This document shows, piece by piece, positions 32,915 to 41,667 of a stretch of DNA of 64,000 bases (the stretch's first letter is position 1; each line of letters starts with the position of its first letter). Source of the DNA: Peptococcaceae bacterium 1109 (GTDB lineage: Bacteria; Bacillota; Limnochordia; Darwinibacteriales; Darwinibacteriaceae). The notes beneath the pieces were generated by a model. The model was not told the origin of the DNA. It worked only from the letters and a program-made list of their open reading frames with translations, and ran no database searches. The position numbers and the translations under genes were made by a program. The stretch spans positions 763,634 through 827,633 of the forward strand of contig LDJB01000001.1 in the NCBI GenBank assembly GCA_001028815.1. Direction: 5' to 3'.

Positions 32915-34387
32915 TTAAGCCCCTCCTCCTAAGAACAGCCTGTGCACAGCGGGCTGAATATAGCCTACGGCAGCATGGGAGAACAAGCCCAGCAAGAGGC
33001 ATGCGGCAGCCAAAGCTACCATCGAAACCTTCGCCCCCAGGGGCAGTTCCATGTGTTGTTCGATGTTTTCATCTGAGCGGAAAAACGCAGCAACTACGAC
33101 GGGCAGATAATATAGGGCATTCAGGACGCTGCTCACCAAGAGCACCGCCAGAAACACCGGCTGCCCTTCCTCCAATGCGCCTATGCCCAGGTACCATTTG
33201 CTGGCAAACCCGCTGAGAGGCGGAACACCCACCATGGAAAGGGCCCCCACGGTAAAGGCCACCATGGGCAGGGGAAATCTCCTTCCGACTCCGGCGAAGT
33301 CCGCAATCCTGCGCCGACCGGTAAGCTTCATGATGGAACCGGCGGCCAGGACAAGCATACCCTTGACAACGGCATGATTGAGAACATGATAGAGCGTCCC
33401 AAGGAGTGCTGTTTCATTCATGATGCCTAGGCCTAAGAAAATGTACCCTACTTGCGCAACAGTGGAATAGGCCAGCATGCGCTTGATATCCGTTTGCTTG
33501 AGAGCCATGAGAGAACCGCCGAGAATTGCGCCCACAGATAGTGCCAAGAGAATGGGCCGCAAGGGCAGCTGGTGGATAAAGCCCGCTTGCAGCACTTGGA
33601 TCATAAATTTAAAGAGAAAAACGATGTTGACCTTCACCAGCAGGGCAGAAATCACCACGCTGGACGGGGTTGCAGCGGATCCATGGGCATGGGGCAGCCA
33701 GGAATGAAGCGGAAACAGCGCCGCTTTTACCGCGATGCCCACAAACACCAAGGCAATCCCGGCCATGGTTGCCAAGGAGTGGCCGCTCACCGCTTGTGGC
33801 AGCGTTTGGGCAAGCACAGCCAGGTTGAAACTGCCTGTGCTCATGTAAAGGCCTGCCAAACCCATAATCAGCATAGCTGAGCCCAGCATGCTCATGAGCA
33901 AATACCTGAGGGCCGCTTCCAGCGCCGGCTTGTCCCCTTTAGCGGCGACCAGCGCCCCAGCACATACAGCCACGACTTCCAAGAAGAGGTACATGGTGAA
34001 GAGGTCCTGGGACAGAGTGACTCCCATTAGGGCTGCAAGCAATATGAGGCATACGCCATAATAATGGGGCACAACCTTTGATCTGATCTCATGATCGATC
34101 AAGCCCTGGGCAAACAGCATAATCACCACAAACAGCCCAGAGAACACCAAGAGCAGCAGTGCGGTCATCCGATCCGCGGAAAGGGGAATACTCCCCACTT
34201 GGTACATGAGGGCGTCAGTGCGTGTTACTAGGCCAGCCACGCGAATTGCGAGGACGAAGGCTCCTGCAGTGATTCCCAGGGAAAACGTTCCCAGGGGCCA
34301 GCCTTCCCTTCTGCCCATGAAAAAGGCCGCGAGCCCGCCCACGAAAGGCAGCAGAATGACCGCAGGAAGAATTAGGGATGTAGTCAT
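32915..34387 (-). CDS. MrpD/NuoN-type antiporter subunit
   Basis: A 490-residue membrane protein of the same antiporter family as its neighbour. Key residues are the glutamate in MYLFLEVVAVCAGALV, lysine and histidine in FVGIAVKAALFPLHSWLPHA, and IKRMLAYSTVAQVGYI. It most resembles MrpD and the MbhH-type subunits. The ATG at 34387 follows AAGGAG and overlaps the preceding gene by four bases. The longer frame to 34645 overlaps that gene in another phase and is spurious. Confidence 0.85.
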   Translation of the reverse strand: MTTSLILPAVILLPFVGGLAAFFMGRREGWPLGTFSLGITAGAFVLAIRVAGLVTRTDALMYQVGSIPLSADRMTALLLLVFSGLFVVIMLFAQGLIDHEIRSKVVPHYYGVCLILLAALMGVTLSQDLFTMYLFLEVVAVCAGALVAAKGDKPALEAALRYLLMSMLGSAMLIMGLAGLYMSTGSFNLAVLAQTLPQAVSGHSLATMAGIALVFVGIAVKAALFPLHSWLPHAHGSAATPSSVVISALLVKVNIVFLFKFMIQVLQAGFIHQLPLRPILLALSVGAILGGSLMALKQTDIKRMLAYSTVAQVGYIFLGLGIMNETALLGTLYHVLNHAVVKGMLVLAAGSIMKLTGRRRIADFAGVGRRFPLPMVAFTVGALSMVGVPPLSGFASKWYLGIGALEEGQPVFLAVLLVSSVLNALYYLPVVVAAFFRSDENIEQHMELPLGAKVSMVALAAACLLLGLFSHAAVGYIQPAVHRLFLGGGA

Positions 34388-34695
34388 TGGTCCATTCTCC
34401 TTAGCCGCTGGATTTCGTCGAGTTCGGAAGTGCCGTAAAAGCCCTTCAGCTGCTGAACCAAAACCAAAGCGAGAGCGATTACCGCTCCAGTTGCAATAAT
34501 TGCTGTGAGAGCGAGCGTTACGGGATAAGCTACGCCATGTCCCTTTGCGAAGCTGGCTGCAAGGAGCATTAGCAGGCTTGACCCTTGCATCACGCCTAAC
34601 CCGGCGATTTTCCTCACCAAGCTGGGCTGGCTGAGGACGATCCAAAACCCGATGAGAAACAGGATTGTGATAAAGGTATAGAACAAGTTACTCAT
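34384..34695 (-). CDS. MrpC/NuoK-type antiporter subunit
   Basis: A 103-residue protein with three membrane helices (FYTFITILFLIGFWIVLSQ; GLGVMQGSSLLMLLAASF; LTALIATGAV-like region ALTAIIATGAVIALALVLV). The helix pattern and length match MrpC, MbhG and NuoK. It overlaps its neighbours by four to eight bases on both sides, so it belongs to a tightly coupled operon. Confidence 0.82.
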   Translation of the reverse strand: MSNLFYTFITILFLIGFWIVLSQPSLVRKIAGLGVMQGSSLLMLLAASFAKGHGVAYPVTLALTAIIATGAVIALALVLVQQLKGFYGTSELDEIQRLRRMDQ

Positions 34696-34930
34696 GGTGC
34701 CCCTCTTCTCCCTGCTGTGTGTTTTTCACCAAACCTACTCCAATTGCAGCGGCAGCGCCTACAGCCAGCGCGCCAAGGCCATCCAGCCAGCGAAGGCCAA
34801 CTCCCGCTTCTGCCCTGCTTTCGACAGGGAGCAAGCTTGCCAGATCACCAAGGGCCGGTAGGTACTGGGCCGCGCTCACAAGGAGTACGCCCAGGACAAT
34901 GAGAATAATCACTTTCACAAGGTTGCTCAC
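34688..34930 (-). CDS. Small MbhE-like membrane subunit
   Basis: An 80-residue protein with two membrane helices (VKVIILIVLGVLLVSAAQYL and GLGALAVGAAAAIGVGLV). Between them lies LPALGDLASLLPVES; the short P-x-x-GD segment and the LDGLGALAVGAAAAIG helix recall MbhE-type subunits of membrane-bound hydrogenases and Mrp antiporters, although it is shorter. The GTG at 34930 follows GGGGGA. It is the first gene of the unit and is preceded by a structured leader. Confidence 0.6.
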   Translation of the reverse strand: MSNLVKVIILIVLGVLLVSAAQYLPALGDLASLLPVESRAEAGVGLRWLDGLGALAVGAAAAIGVGLVKNTQQGEEGHHE

Positions 34931-34954
34931 GCTTTCATCCCCCAGTCTCACACT

Positions 34955-35057
34955 AAAAAGGACCATGAGCAGGCATTCCTGTTCCAGGGCCTTGCATCAC
35001 AATCCTTGCTGAACACGCAAATGGAGGCCGTGAGAACCTCGACGGATCTCGGCCTCC
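34955..35057 (-). promoter_or_regulatory. Structured leader with a terminator-like hairpin
   Basis: The transcript of the antiporter operon should start near 35057. It first forms a hairpin at 35057-35023 (GGAGGCC with GGCCTCC, then GAGA with TCTC, loop GTCGA). A second, long hairpin spans 35007-34958 (AAGGATTGTGA with TCATGGTCCTT, 11 pairs with three wobbles, an inner GCA(A)GGC/GCCTGC and CCTG/CAGG stem) and ends in TTTTT at 34959-34955. Only 24 bases then remain before the start codon. This has the form of a transcription attenuator. Confidence 0.6.
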
Positions 35058-35064
35058 GCTTCAT

Positions 35065-35093
35065 ATTGTAAGAAAATTAACGCATTCTGTCAA
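35065..35093 (-). promoter_or_regulatory. Strong SigA-type promoter of the antiporter operon
   Basis: On the minus strand: TTGACA at 35093-35088, 17-base spacer, TACAAT at 35070-35065. It begins four bases after the spoVD stop codon. Confidence 0.85.
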
Positions 35094-35096
35094 GGC

Positions 35097-37031
35097 TTAG
35101 ACACCGAAGGGCTCGGGCCAGTCAGTGGCCGCAGGAAGGTAATCAGTGTCGGTGAAAACAAAAACTTCCGAGTCCCGGTTTGCCTTATCCCCTCCTGCTG
35201 GCGCCTGGCCCACAACCCGCTCGCCCTCGCCGATGAGCTCTACTACAAACTGAGCTTCCTGAAGGGCCTTGCGGGCCTCTGCCACAGTGAGCCCAACCAC
35301 ATCGGGCACAGTCACTTGGGGATAGCCGCTTTCCGCCAGCGCTTGCCGTTCCACACCCAGGAAGGGCATCACCTGCTGGGTGAGGCGGCTGAACACCGGT
35401 GCCGCGATAATCCCTCCGAAGAAGGCCCCCTGCGGTTCCCACAGGACCAGTAGTGCTGCCATCTGCGGGTCGTGCACTGGGGCAAAGCCTGCAAAAGAAG
35501 TCACAGTCTTAGAATGGGAGTAACGGCCGTTTTCCACCACCTGGGCTGTGCCTGTCTTGCCCGCCACAAAGTAGCCAGGGGCCTCTGCCCGCTTGGCCGA
35601 ACCACGGGTTATCACTCGCCGCAGGGCTTCCTTAACGATCTCCGCTGTAGCAGAACTGATTACCCGGCGTTGTGGTGGGACTTCGGGCCCGATGGTTCCC
35701 TCGGGGGTGACAATCTCCCGTACATAGTGTGGTACGGAGTAAATCCCATCATTGGCAATGGCACCGAAGGCGGCCAAGAGCTGTAAGGGCGTCATGGTCA
35801 GCCCCTGGCCAAAGCCTATGTTTGCCCACGTAACCAAGGGCACTTTGCTTGACGGAGCGTGGACAGTGCCAGGAGCTTCTCCTGGGAAGTCCACTCCCAT
35901 CTTTGAACCAAAGTTGAACTCCAGGAGGTTGGGGTAAAATCTCTCCCCCCCCAAATCCATTCCCAGCTTCGCGTAAAAAGGGTTGCACGAGTTTTGCAGT
36001 GTTTCAAAGAAGGACTGGGGCCCATGCCCTCCCCTGTGCCAACAGCGGATCCTCCAGCCCGAAACGGTGATGTAACCTGGGTCAAAAAAGCCCGTGTTGA
36101 CTGTGGCTACTCCCTCCTCCAGCGCAACGGCCATAGTTACCGCCTTAAAGGTGGACCCTGGCTCATAGGTATCTGTCACTGCGATATTTCGGCGGTTCGC
36201 CACTGGGTAAGCGCTGAAGTTTTCAATATCAAAAGTGGGGTAGATGGCATTAGCCAGGATTTCACCGGTCTTTGGATCAGTGATCACTATCAGCCCCAGG
36301 CGGGATCCAGTCTCTCGCGTAGCCCGCTCCACTTCCCGCTGGGCTACTTGCTGGATGTAGTAGTCAATGGTGAGCACCAAATCGGCCCCCGGGCTCCCTG
36401 GAACGTAACCCCTGATGCCATCGGGAATGGCCTTGCCCACAGCATCTCGTTCAAACACAGCCTGCCCCGGTGTCCCTCTCAGGATACTGTCATAGTAGAG
36501 CTCGATGCCCTCGAGGCCCTGGTTATCCACACCTACGAAACCCAACACTTGTGGGGCCACAGAGCCGTAAGGATATACCCGCTCTGAACTGTCCACTACT
36601 CCCACGCCCGGGAGATTGGCCCGGATCACCGCTTCCGTCTCCTCCAAGGAGACTTTCTTTTTGATCCACTCGCTGGCGGTGCGTTTACTTAGGCGTGCCA
36701 AAACTGCATCGTAATCAAGGTCTAGGATGCCCGCTAAGACGCGGGCGGTGTGCTCTTTGTTCTCCACTTCCGCGGGGACGGCATAGACTGAGGTGGCATT
36801 AACGCTCACCGCCAAGGGGATGCCGTTCCGGTCGTAGATCGTCCCTCGCCGCCCTTCCACGGGAATGCGCTGGATACGCTGCTCTACCGCTTTTGCTTGG
36901 AAGAACTGGTTCCGGGCGATCTGGAGGTAAGCAAGGCGTCCCACTAGCAGTAAAGTAAAGAGCATCACCCCGAAGAGCATAAGCATAACCCGCTGCTGCA
37001 CCAGGACCGTTGAGACTCCTTTGCGCCGCAA
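35097..37031 (-). CDS. spoVD: Penicillin-binding protein SpoVD/FtsI type
   Basis: A 644-residue class B transpeptidase: an N-terminal membrane anchor (VMLMLFGVMLFTLLLVGRL), a dimerisation domain, a transpeptidase domain with the triad motifs PGSTFK, NSCNP and GKTGTAQ, and one C-terminal PASTA domain (VTVPDVVGLTVAEARKALQE). A single PASTA domain is typical of SpoVD, needed for spore cortex; the vegetative Pbp2b/FtsI cannot be excluded from sequence alone. It follows dacF directly and is not in a mra/mur cluster, which favours the sporulation role. It starts with TTG at 37031, two bases after the dacF stop. Confidence 0.82.
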   Translation of the reverse strand: MRRKGVSTVLVQQRVMLMLFGVMLFTLLLVGRLAYLQIARNQFFQAKAVEQRIQRIPVEGRRGTIYDRNGIPLAVSVNATSVYAVPAEVENKEHTARVLAGILDLDYDAVLARLSKRTASEWIKKKVSLEETEAVIRANLPGVGVVDSSERVYPYGSVAPQVLGFVGVDNQGLEGIELYYDSILRGTPGQAVFERDAVGKAIPDGIRGYVPGSPGADLVLTIDYYIQQVAQREVERATRETGSRLGLIVITDPKTGEILANAIYPTFDIENFSAYPVANRRNIAVTDTYEPGSTFKAVTMAVALEEGVATVNTGFFDPGYITVSGWRIRCWHRGGHGPQSFFETLQNSCNPFYAKLGMDLGGERFYPNLLEFNFGSKMGVDFPGEAPGTVHAPSSKVPLVTWANIGFGQGLTMTPLQLLAAFGAIANDGIYSVPHYVREIVTPEGTIGPEVPPQRRVISSATAEIVKEALRRVITRGSAKRAEAPGYFVAGKTGTAQVVENGRYSHSKTVTSFAGFAPVHDPQMAALLVLWEPQGAFFGGIIAAPVFSRLTQQVMPFLGVERQALAESGYPQVTVPDVVGLTVAEARKALQEAQFVVELIGEGERVVGQAPAGGDKANRDSEVFVFTDTDYLPAATDWPEPFGV

Positions 37032-37032
37032 G

Positions 37033-38175
37033 CTAGAACACCTGCCTCAAGAAGATTATCAGGCGGTTGTAGAGGCGCCTCAACCACGAGCCAAGGCCTG
37101 TGCTGTGCTGTGCTACCACCGGCATCCGCCCATACTCACCCCCATCGGGGTTAAGGAGGATGAGCTCTCCCACAACATCCCCCCGGTCAATGGGGGCCTT
37201 GAGGGATTTATCCAACACAACTTTTGTGGTAAGGTCAGCTGCCCCTTCTTCCACCGCGAATACGGAGAGATCCCGGTCGAGGGTGACCCCAATCTCATGG
37301 CGCACCCCATCTGGGACTTCCATGGTGGTCAAGGTAGTGTCCTTGGGGACCAATGTCTGGAGATTGTCAAAGGCCCAGTCAATGAGCATCTCACTCTCAT
37401 TGTTCCGTACCTCACGGGTGCGGGCTCCGAGGACCACCGCAATGAGCCTCCGGCCGTGGCGTGTGGTAGAGGTTATTAAGGTGTGCCCCGCGGGTGTAGT
37501 GGCACCGGTCTTGCCGCCTTCCACACCTGCCAGTTCCCCTAAGAGGGGATGGGTGTTTTTGATTTCCCGCCCCTGGGCCTTCAGGAAGTAGTTTTCCGCG
37601 GCAAAGATTTCCCGGAAGAGCTTGTGCTGCATGGCCGTGCTGAACAGGCGAGCTTGGTCGTAGGCGGTGGAGAAGTTATCGCTGAAGATTGAGAGAAGCC
37701 CAGTGCAGTCCACATAATTCGTATCCTCCAACCCCAGCTCCCGAGCGCGAGCGTTCATTAGCTTTACGAACTCCCCTTCCGAACCGCCGATGTACTCAGC
37801 TAAGGCAACTGCAGCATCGTTGGCTGACTGGAGCGCAGTGGCGTAGAGGAGTTCCTCAACAGTGTAAACCTCCCCCGCCTTCAGTTTGATTTCCGTGCCA
37901 TCCCGGCTTTCAGCTCGGGCGCTGGCGGTCACTTTATCACTCAGGGAGATCTTGCCCGCTTCCACAAGCTCCACAGCGTACAGTACTGTCATCACTTTGG
38001 TTATGCTGGCTATGGACCGCCGCTGATAGCCGTTACGCTCCGCGATTACCCGTCCTAGATCAGCATCGTAAAGCAGATACGCGATGGAGCTGATCTCCGG
38101 CGGGGGGCTAGCCGCGGCGCCCACGCTAAAACCAAGGGCGAGCAACACCAGCAGCACTACCTTGAGGCTCTTCAC
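37033..38175 (-). CDS. dacF: D-alanyl-D-alanine carboxypeptidase (DacF/PBP5 type)
   Basis: A 380-residue exported serine carboxypeptidase that trims the pentapeptide side chains of peptidoglycan. It has a signal peptide (KSLKVVLLVLLALGFSVGAA), the SxxK motif in SIASITKVM, SxN in LQSANDAAV, and KTG in GGKTGATTPAG. The C-terminal PBP5 beta domain and a final amphipathic anchor (LRRLYNRLIIFLRQVF) are present. The GTG at 38175 follows GGAGGG by seven bases; the 31 extra codons upstream run through the promoter region. Pairing with spoVD suggests a function in the spore cortex. Confidence 0.88.
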   Translation of the reverse strand: MKSLKVVLLVLLALGFSVGAAASPPPEISSIAYLLYDADLGRVIAERNGYQRRSIASITKVMTVLYAVELVEAGKISLSDKVTASARAESRDGTEIKLKAGEVYTVEELLYATALQSANDAAVALAEYIGGSEGEFVKLMNARARELGLEDTNYVDCTGLLSIFSDNFSTAYDQARLFSTAMQHKLFREIFAAENYFLKAQGREIKNTHPLLGELAGVEGGKTGATTPAGHTLITSTTRHGRRLIAVVLGARTREVRNNESEMLIDWAFDNLQTLVPKDTTLTTMEVPDGVRHEIGVTLDRDLSVFAVEEGAADLTTKVVLDKSLKAPIDRGDVVGELILLNPDGGEYGRMPVVAQHSTGLGSWLRRLYNRLIIFLRQVF

Positions 38176-38281
38176 CTGATTCCCTCCGATGGCGCGCAGA
38201 TTGTTCTTTAATTCATACGTTCCCACCCTCCCCATTAGTACATATACTGTAATCGATACCTTCAACACGGAGGGGCAGCTT

Positions 38282-39313
38282 ATGGAAGTGAAGCAGGTGG
38301 ACGATTATTCGGGCTTCAACGAGTATGTGGCCCGCCACCCGCACGGGTCAGTCCTGCAAACCACAAACTGGGGGCAGCTTAAGGAAACCACAGGCTGGGA
38401 GTGGCATCCTCTGGCCGTCTTTGACGGTGGAAAGATTGCGGCGTCGGCCTTAGTGTTAGCCCGGCCCTTGAAGGGCTTGGGCATCCACATCCTATACTCA
38501 CCCCGAGGGCCCCTGTTTTCATCCTTAGAAGCCCTAAGCAAACTCAGTCAGGGCGTCCGGGAGCTGGGCACGAAAAAACGGGCCTTTGCCTGGAAGGTGG
38601 ATCCTGCCCTCCCCCCAGAGGATAAGCGATGGCAGAAGTTCGTCCAGGAGCAAAGGCTAGCCAAAGTGGTGAGTGACTCTAACTTCGGGGGAGTACAGCC
38701 CAAATATGTCATGGATCTGGATATCACCCCACCGCTCCAAGACATCCTGGCCCAGATGAAAAACAAAACACGTTACAACATACGCTATGCGGCCCGCAAA
38801 GGGGTGAAAGTTATCCGGAGCCGCCGCAAGGAAGACCTAAGTGTGTTTTACGCCCTCCTCCAGGAAACAGCCGCCCGGGACGGTTTCGCAGTGCGAGATC
38901 TGAGCTATTTCGAGAGCATGTGGGATTACTTAATTGAGGCTGGCCTAGCCCAGCTCTTCCTCGCGTATCACGGGGAACTCCCCCTGGCAGGGGCCATTGC
39001 CTTTCGCCTAGGACGGCGGGCTTGGTACGTCTACGGCGCGTCCAGCGATGAACTCCGAAACCTCCAGGCAAGCCATCTCATGCAGTGGGAGATGATTAAG
39101 TGGGCAAAAGCCTTTGGCTGTGCCGTCTACGATTTCCGGGGCGTCTCAGGGGAGCTTGATCCAAATAACCCGCTGTACGGCCTCTATCGATTCAAGGAAG
39201 GGTTTGGCGCAACCCTTCGGGAGTATGTGGGAGAGTTTGACCTCGTCCTCAACCGGCCCCTCTACCACATGTGGCAAGCAGCGCTGAAACTCCAAGCTCG
39301 GCGGCGGACATGA
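38282..39313 (+). CDS. FemX/MurM-like aminoacyltransferase
   Basis: A 343-residue FemABX-family protein of two GNAT-like domains (HGSVLQTTNWGQLKETTGWE early; VYDFRGVSGELDPNNPLYGL and FKEGFGATLREYVG late). Family members add amino acids from tRNA to the peptidoglycan cross-bridge. The ATG at 38282 follows GGAGGGG. It overlaps alr by four bases, so supply of D-alanine and side-chain modification may be co-expressed. Which amino acid it adds is not evident. Confidence 0.85.
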   Translation: MEVKQVDDYSGFNEYVARHPHGSVLQTTNWGQLKETTGWEWHPLAVFDGGKIAASALVLARPLKGLGIHILYSPRGPLFSSLEALSKLSQGVRELGTKKRAFAWKVDPALPPEDKRWQKFVQEQRLAKVVSDSNFGGVQPKYVMDLDITPPLQDILAQMKNKTRYNIRYAARKGVKVIRSRRKEDLSVFYALLQETAARDGFAVRDLSYFESMWDYLIEAGLAQLFLAYHGELPLAGAIAFRLGRRAWYVYGASSDELRNLQASHLMQWEMIKWAKAFGCAVYDFRGVSGELDPNNPLYGLYRFKEGFGATLREYVGEFDLVLNRPLYHMWQAALKLQARRRT

Positions 39314-40464
39314 ACTGGGGCAGTTGGATCGAGGTTGACCTGGACGCCCTCGCACACAACTTCCGGGAAATCCAGGCACAAACTGGGGCCAGCGTGTGCC
39401 CTGTGGTAAAAGGGGATGCCTACGGGCACGGTGCTCCAATGGTGGTGCGCCATTTGGCCAAGTACGGAGCACAGTGTTTTGCCGTAGGCGATGTGGAAGA
39501 AGCGCTGACGGTACGAGCCCATTCACAGGCACCTCTGCTGCTCCTTACCCCGCCCCTTCCAGAACAGGTTCCGGAGGTTATCAAGTACCGTTTGATCCCA
39601 ACGGTGGTAAGTGCCGAGCTAGCCGAGACTCTAGCTGGCGCCGCTGCGGCTCGGCGGCTTCGGTTACCGGTGCACCTCAAGGTGGACACAGGCTTGGGCC
39701 GCCTTGGGGTCCTGCCCAAGGATGCCCTTCCCTTAGCCAAGCTCATCGCAGGGTTCCCCAGCCTGAAACTGGCTGGCCTCTACACCCATTTCGCTGACGG
39801 GACAAACCGGGCCAGGACCGAACGGCAGCTTAAGGAGCTGCTCCAGATCAGAGATCTCTTATCCCGGGAGGGCATCACCAATGTGATCTGGCACGCGGCA
39901 AACAGCCCCGGCTTCTGCCTTGGCCCCCACACCCATTTGGACATGGTCCGCATTGGCACTCTCCTGTACGGCCAGGGCTACTCAGGCTCCCGCATGGAGC
40001 TCAAAGATACCTGGAAGCTTTACGCGCGGGTCATTGCGGTGAAGGAAATTCCAGCTGGGAGCTTGATTGGCTATGGCGGGACCTATCGGGCTCCAGAGAA
40101 TATGGTTATTGGGGTTATTCCAGTGGGGTATTCCCACGGCCTTCAGCTCGAGCCTGAGTCCACCGTAGGAGTGCAGTTCCGCCGGGCCCTCCGCCGCCTG
40201 GCCAGGCCCAGCCAAGACTGTGCCTTCCTTGGAGAACAGCCTCTCCCTATCGTAGGCAAGGTAGGCATGAACCTAACCTGCCTGGACCTACGGGGCGCGG
40301 CAAACCCCCGCCCCGGTTTGGTGGTGCGACTCCATGCCAGGCGAGCCACAATCAGCCGGGGGATCGCTAAAGCTTACATCACAAGGGGACGGGTGATCGC
40401 GTATTGGCGCGACGGGCGTTTCTTCCTACCGGCGTTTGACAGAGGAACCAGGTCTTATGTATGA
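39310..40464 (+). CDS. alr: Alanine racemase
   Basis: A 384-residue PLP enzyme that converts L-alanine to D-alanine for cell wall synthesis. The PLP lysine is K34 in CPVVKGDAYGHGA, the barrel ends with the phosphate-binding ANSPGF-like region, and the C-terminal domain holds the catalytic tyrosine in IPVGYSHGL. A KVGMNLTCLDL segment corresponds to the usual RVSMDQ region; the loss of the usual aspartate there is a minor divergence. Its ATG overlaps the upstream TGA (ATGA). The longer frame from 39271 is an artefact. Confidence 0.93.
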   Translation: MNWGSWIEVDLDALAHNFREIQAQTGASVCPVVKGDAYGHGAPMVVRHLAKYGAQCFAVGDVEEALTVRAHSQAPLLLLTPPLPEQVPEVIKYRLIPTVVSAELAETLAGAAAARRLRLPVHLKVDTGLGRLGVLPKDALPLAKLIAGFPSLKLAGLYTHFADGTNRARTERQLKELLQIRDLLSREGITNVIWHAANSPGFCLGPHTHLDMVRIGTLLYGQGYSGSRMELKDTWKLYARVIAVKEIPAGSLIGYGGTYRAPENMVIGVIPVGYSHGLQLEPESTVGVQFRRALRRLARPSQDCAFLGEQPLPIVGKVGMNLTCLDLRGAANPRPGLVVRLHARRATISRGIAKAYITRGRVIAYWRDGRFFLPAFDRGTRSYV

Positions 40465-40494
40465 TTAAGCTAGTACCAGCAAGGGAGGATCGCC

Positions 40495-40764
40495 ATGGGG
40501 CCTGACATGAGGAAAGACAACATTCTCCAGCGTCTGAAGCGTATTGAGGGGCAAGTCCGGGGCATCCAGCGGATGATCGGGGAAGAGCAATCCTGTGTGG
40601 ACATCCTCATGCAGATCGCTGCTGTACGAGCAGCCTTGGACAAAGTGGGGCTGGCGGTCTTTGAAAGCCACAGCCGCCAGTGCATCAAACAAGCGCTAGT
40701 CGATGAAAACCGGGAGGAAGCCCTAGAGGACCTACTTAACACCATGAGCCGCTTCCTCAAATAG
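40495..40764 (+). CDS. CsoR/RcnR family metal-sensing repressor
   Basis: An 89-residue all-helical DUF156 protein. The Cu(I)-type ligand set is visible: C34 in EEQSCVDILMQI, then H59 and C63 in ESHSRQC. This C-H-C pattern fits CsoR rather than nickel RcnR or formaldehyde FrmR. The target, usually a copper ATPase or chaperone, is not in the window. GGGAGG precedes the ATG, and a strong terminator follows immediately. Confidence 0.83.
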   Translation: MGPDMRKDNILQRLKRIEGQVRGIQRMIGEEQSCVDILMQIAAVRAALDKVGLAVFESHSRQCIKQALVDENREEALEDLLNTMSRFLK

Positions 40765-40808
40765 AAAAGCAGGCTAGGGAACGGATCACTCGTTCTGTGC
40801 CTGCTTTT
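40765..40808. terminator. Bidirectional terminator
   Basis: AAAAGCAGGC pairs with GCCTGCTTTT, with an inner GAACG/CGTTC stem. It separates csoR from the convergent M23 peptidase gene. Confidence 0.9.
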
Positions 40809-40809
40809 A

Positions 40810-41667
40810 CTATGGCAAAAACTCTAAGGGATTGACAGGGTATTCCCCGATTTTGATACGGAAATCCAAGTGCGGGCCTGTTGCCCGGCCTGTGCTTCCG
40901 ACTAGGGCAATCTGCTGGCCGCCCTTGACTGTCTCCCCGACTCGCACCAGGAGCTTACTGCAGTGCCCATACCACGAGCTGTAGCCATTTCCGTGGTCGA
41001 TGACTACCGCTAGGCCAAAGGCACCCATGGAACCGGCACTGACTACTTTGCCTGGGGCAGCTGCCTTAACGGGCGTCCCTCGAGAAGCGGCAATATCCAC
41101 ACCCGCGTGGAAGTGCCGCACTCTCAGAATGGGGTGAGTGCGCCAGCCGTACCCAGAACTAATCTTGCCCTGCACAGGCCAGCTGAACTGGATGCGCGGT
41201 GTGCGGCGAGGCCCGGTGGAGCTTACCTGGCTGAGGTTAGGTATGAGCAAGCGCTGGCCCACATAAAGCTGGTGCGGGTTATCCAGTTTATTGCGGCGCA
41301 TAAGTTGGTTGACCGTGGTGCCGTAGGCGAACGCTATATTAGAAAGCGTGTCGCCCCGCTGGACGATGTAGGTGATGACACTTTCCTCTAGCATGCGTAG
41401 GGCAGCTTCGGTCTCCCGGCCCACAATTCCATCAGGGGCAATCCCCACCAACTCCTGCACCTGGATCACGGCAGCTTCCGTCTGTTTGCCGAAGATCCCA
41501 TCCACCTGCAAGTCATGGCCGAGGTAGACCAGGCGTTCCTGCAGGGCGCGCACCGCCTCCCCCCGCATGCCCTCCCGCAGGACCTGGGCAGAAGCTTGAC
41601 CAACACTGAAGAGTGCTAAGAGGGCGCAGACTGCGATCACCGCTGCTGACTTGGCCAGCCGCCTCAT
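40810..41667 (-). CDS. Exported M23 endopeptidase with peptidoglycan-binding and LysM domains
   Basis: A 285-residue cell wall hydrolase. In order: signal peptide ending SAQA-like QASAQ, a PG_binding_1 domain (LREGMRGEAVRALQERLVYL, then VDGIFGKQTEAAV), a LysM domain (YIVQRGDTLSNIAFAYGTTV) and an M23 metalloprotease domain (HFHAGVDIA, HGNGYSSWYGHC, HLDFRI supply the zinc ligands). It cuts peptide cross-links. ATG at 41667 directly follows a T7 tract of the upstream terminator, and its GGGAGG ribosome site overlaps the hairpin foot. A role in spore or vegetative wall remodelling cannot be separated. Confidence 0.9.
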   Translation of the reverse strand: MRRLAKSAAVIAVCALLALFSVGQASAQVLREGMRGEAVRALQERLVYLGHDLQVDGIFGKQTEAAVIQVQELVGIAPDGIVGRETEAALRMLEESVITYIVQRGDTLSNIAFAYGTTVNQLMRRNKLDNPHQLYVGQRLLIPNLSQVSSTGPRRTPRIQFSWPVQGKISSGYGWRTHPILRVRHFHAGVDIAASRGTPVKAAAPGKVVSAGSMGAFGLAVVIDHGNGYSSWYGHCSKLLVRVGETVKGGQQIALVGSTGRATGPHLDFRIKIGEYPVNPLEFLP

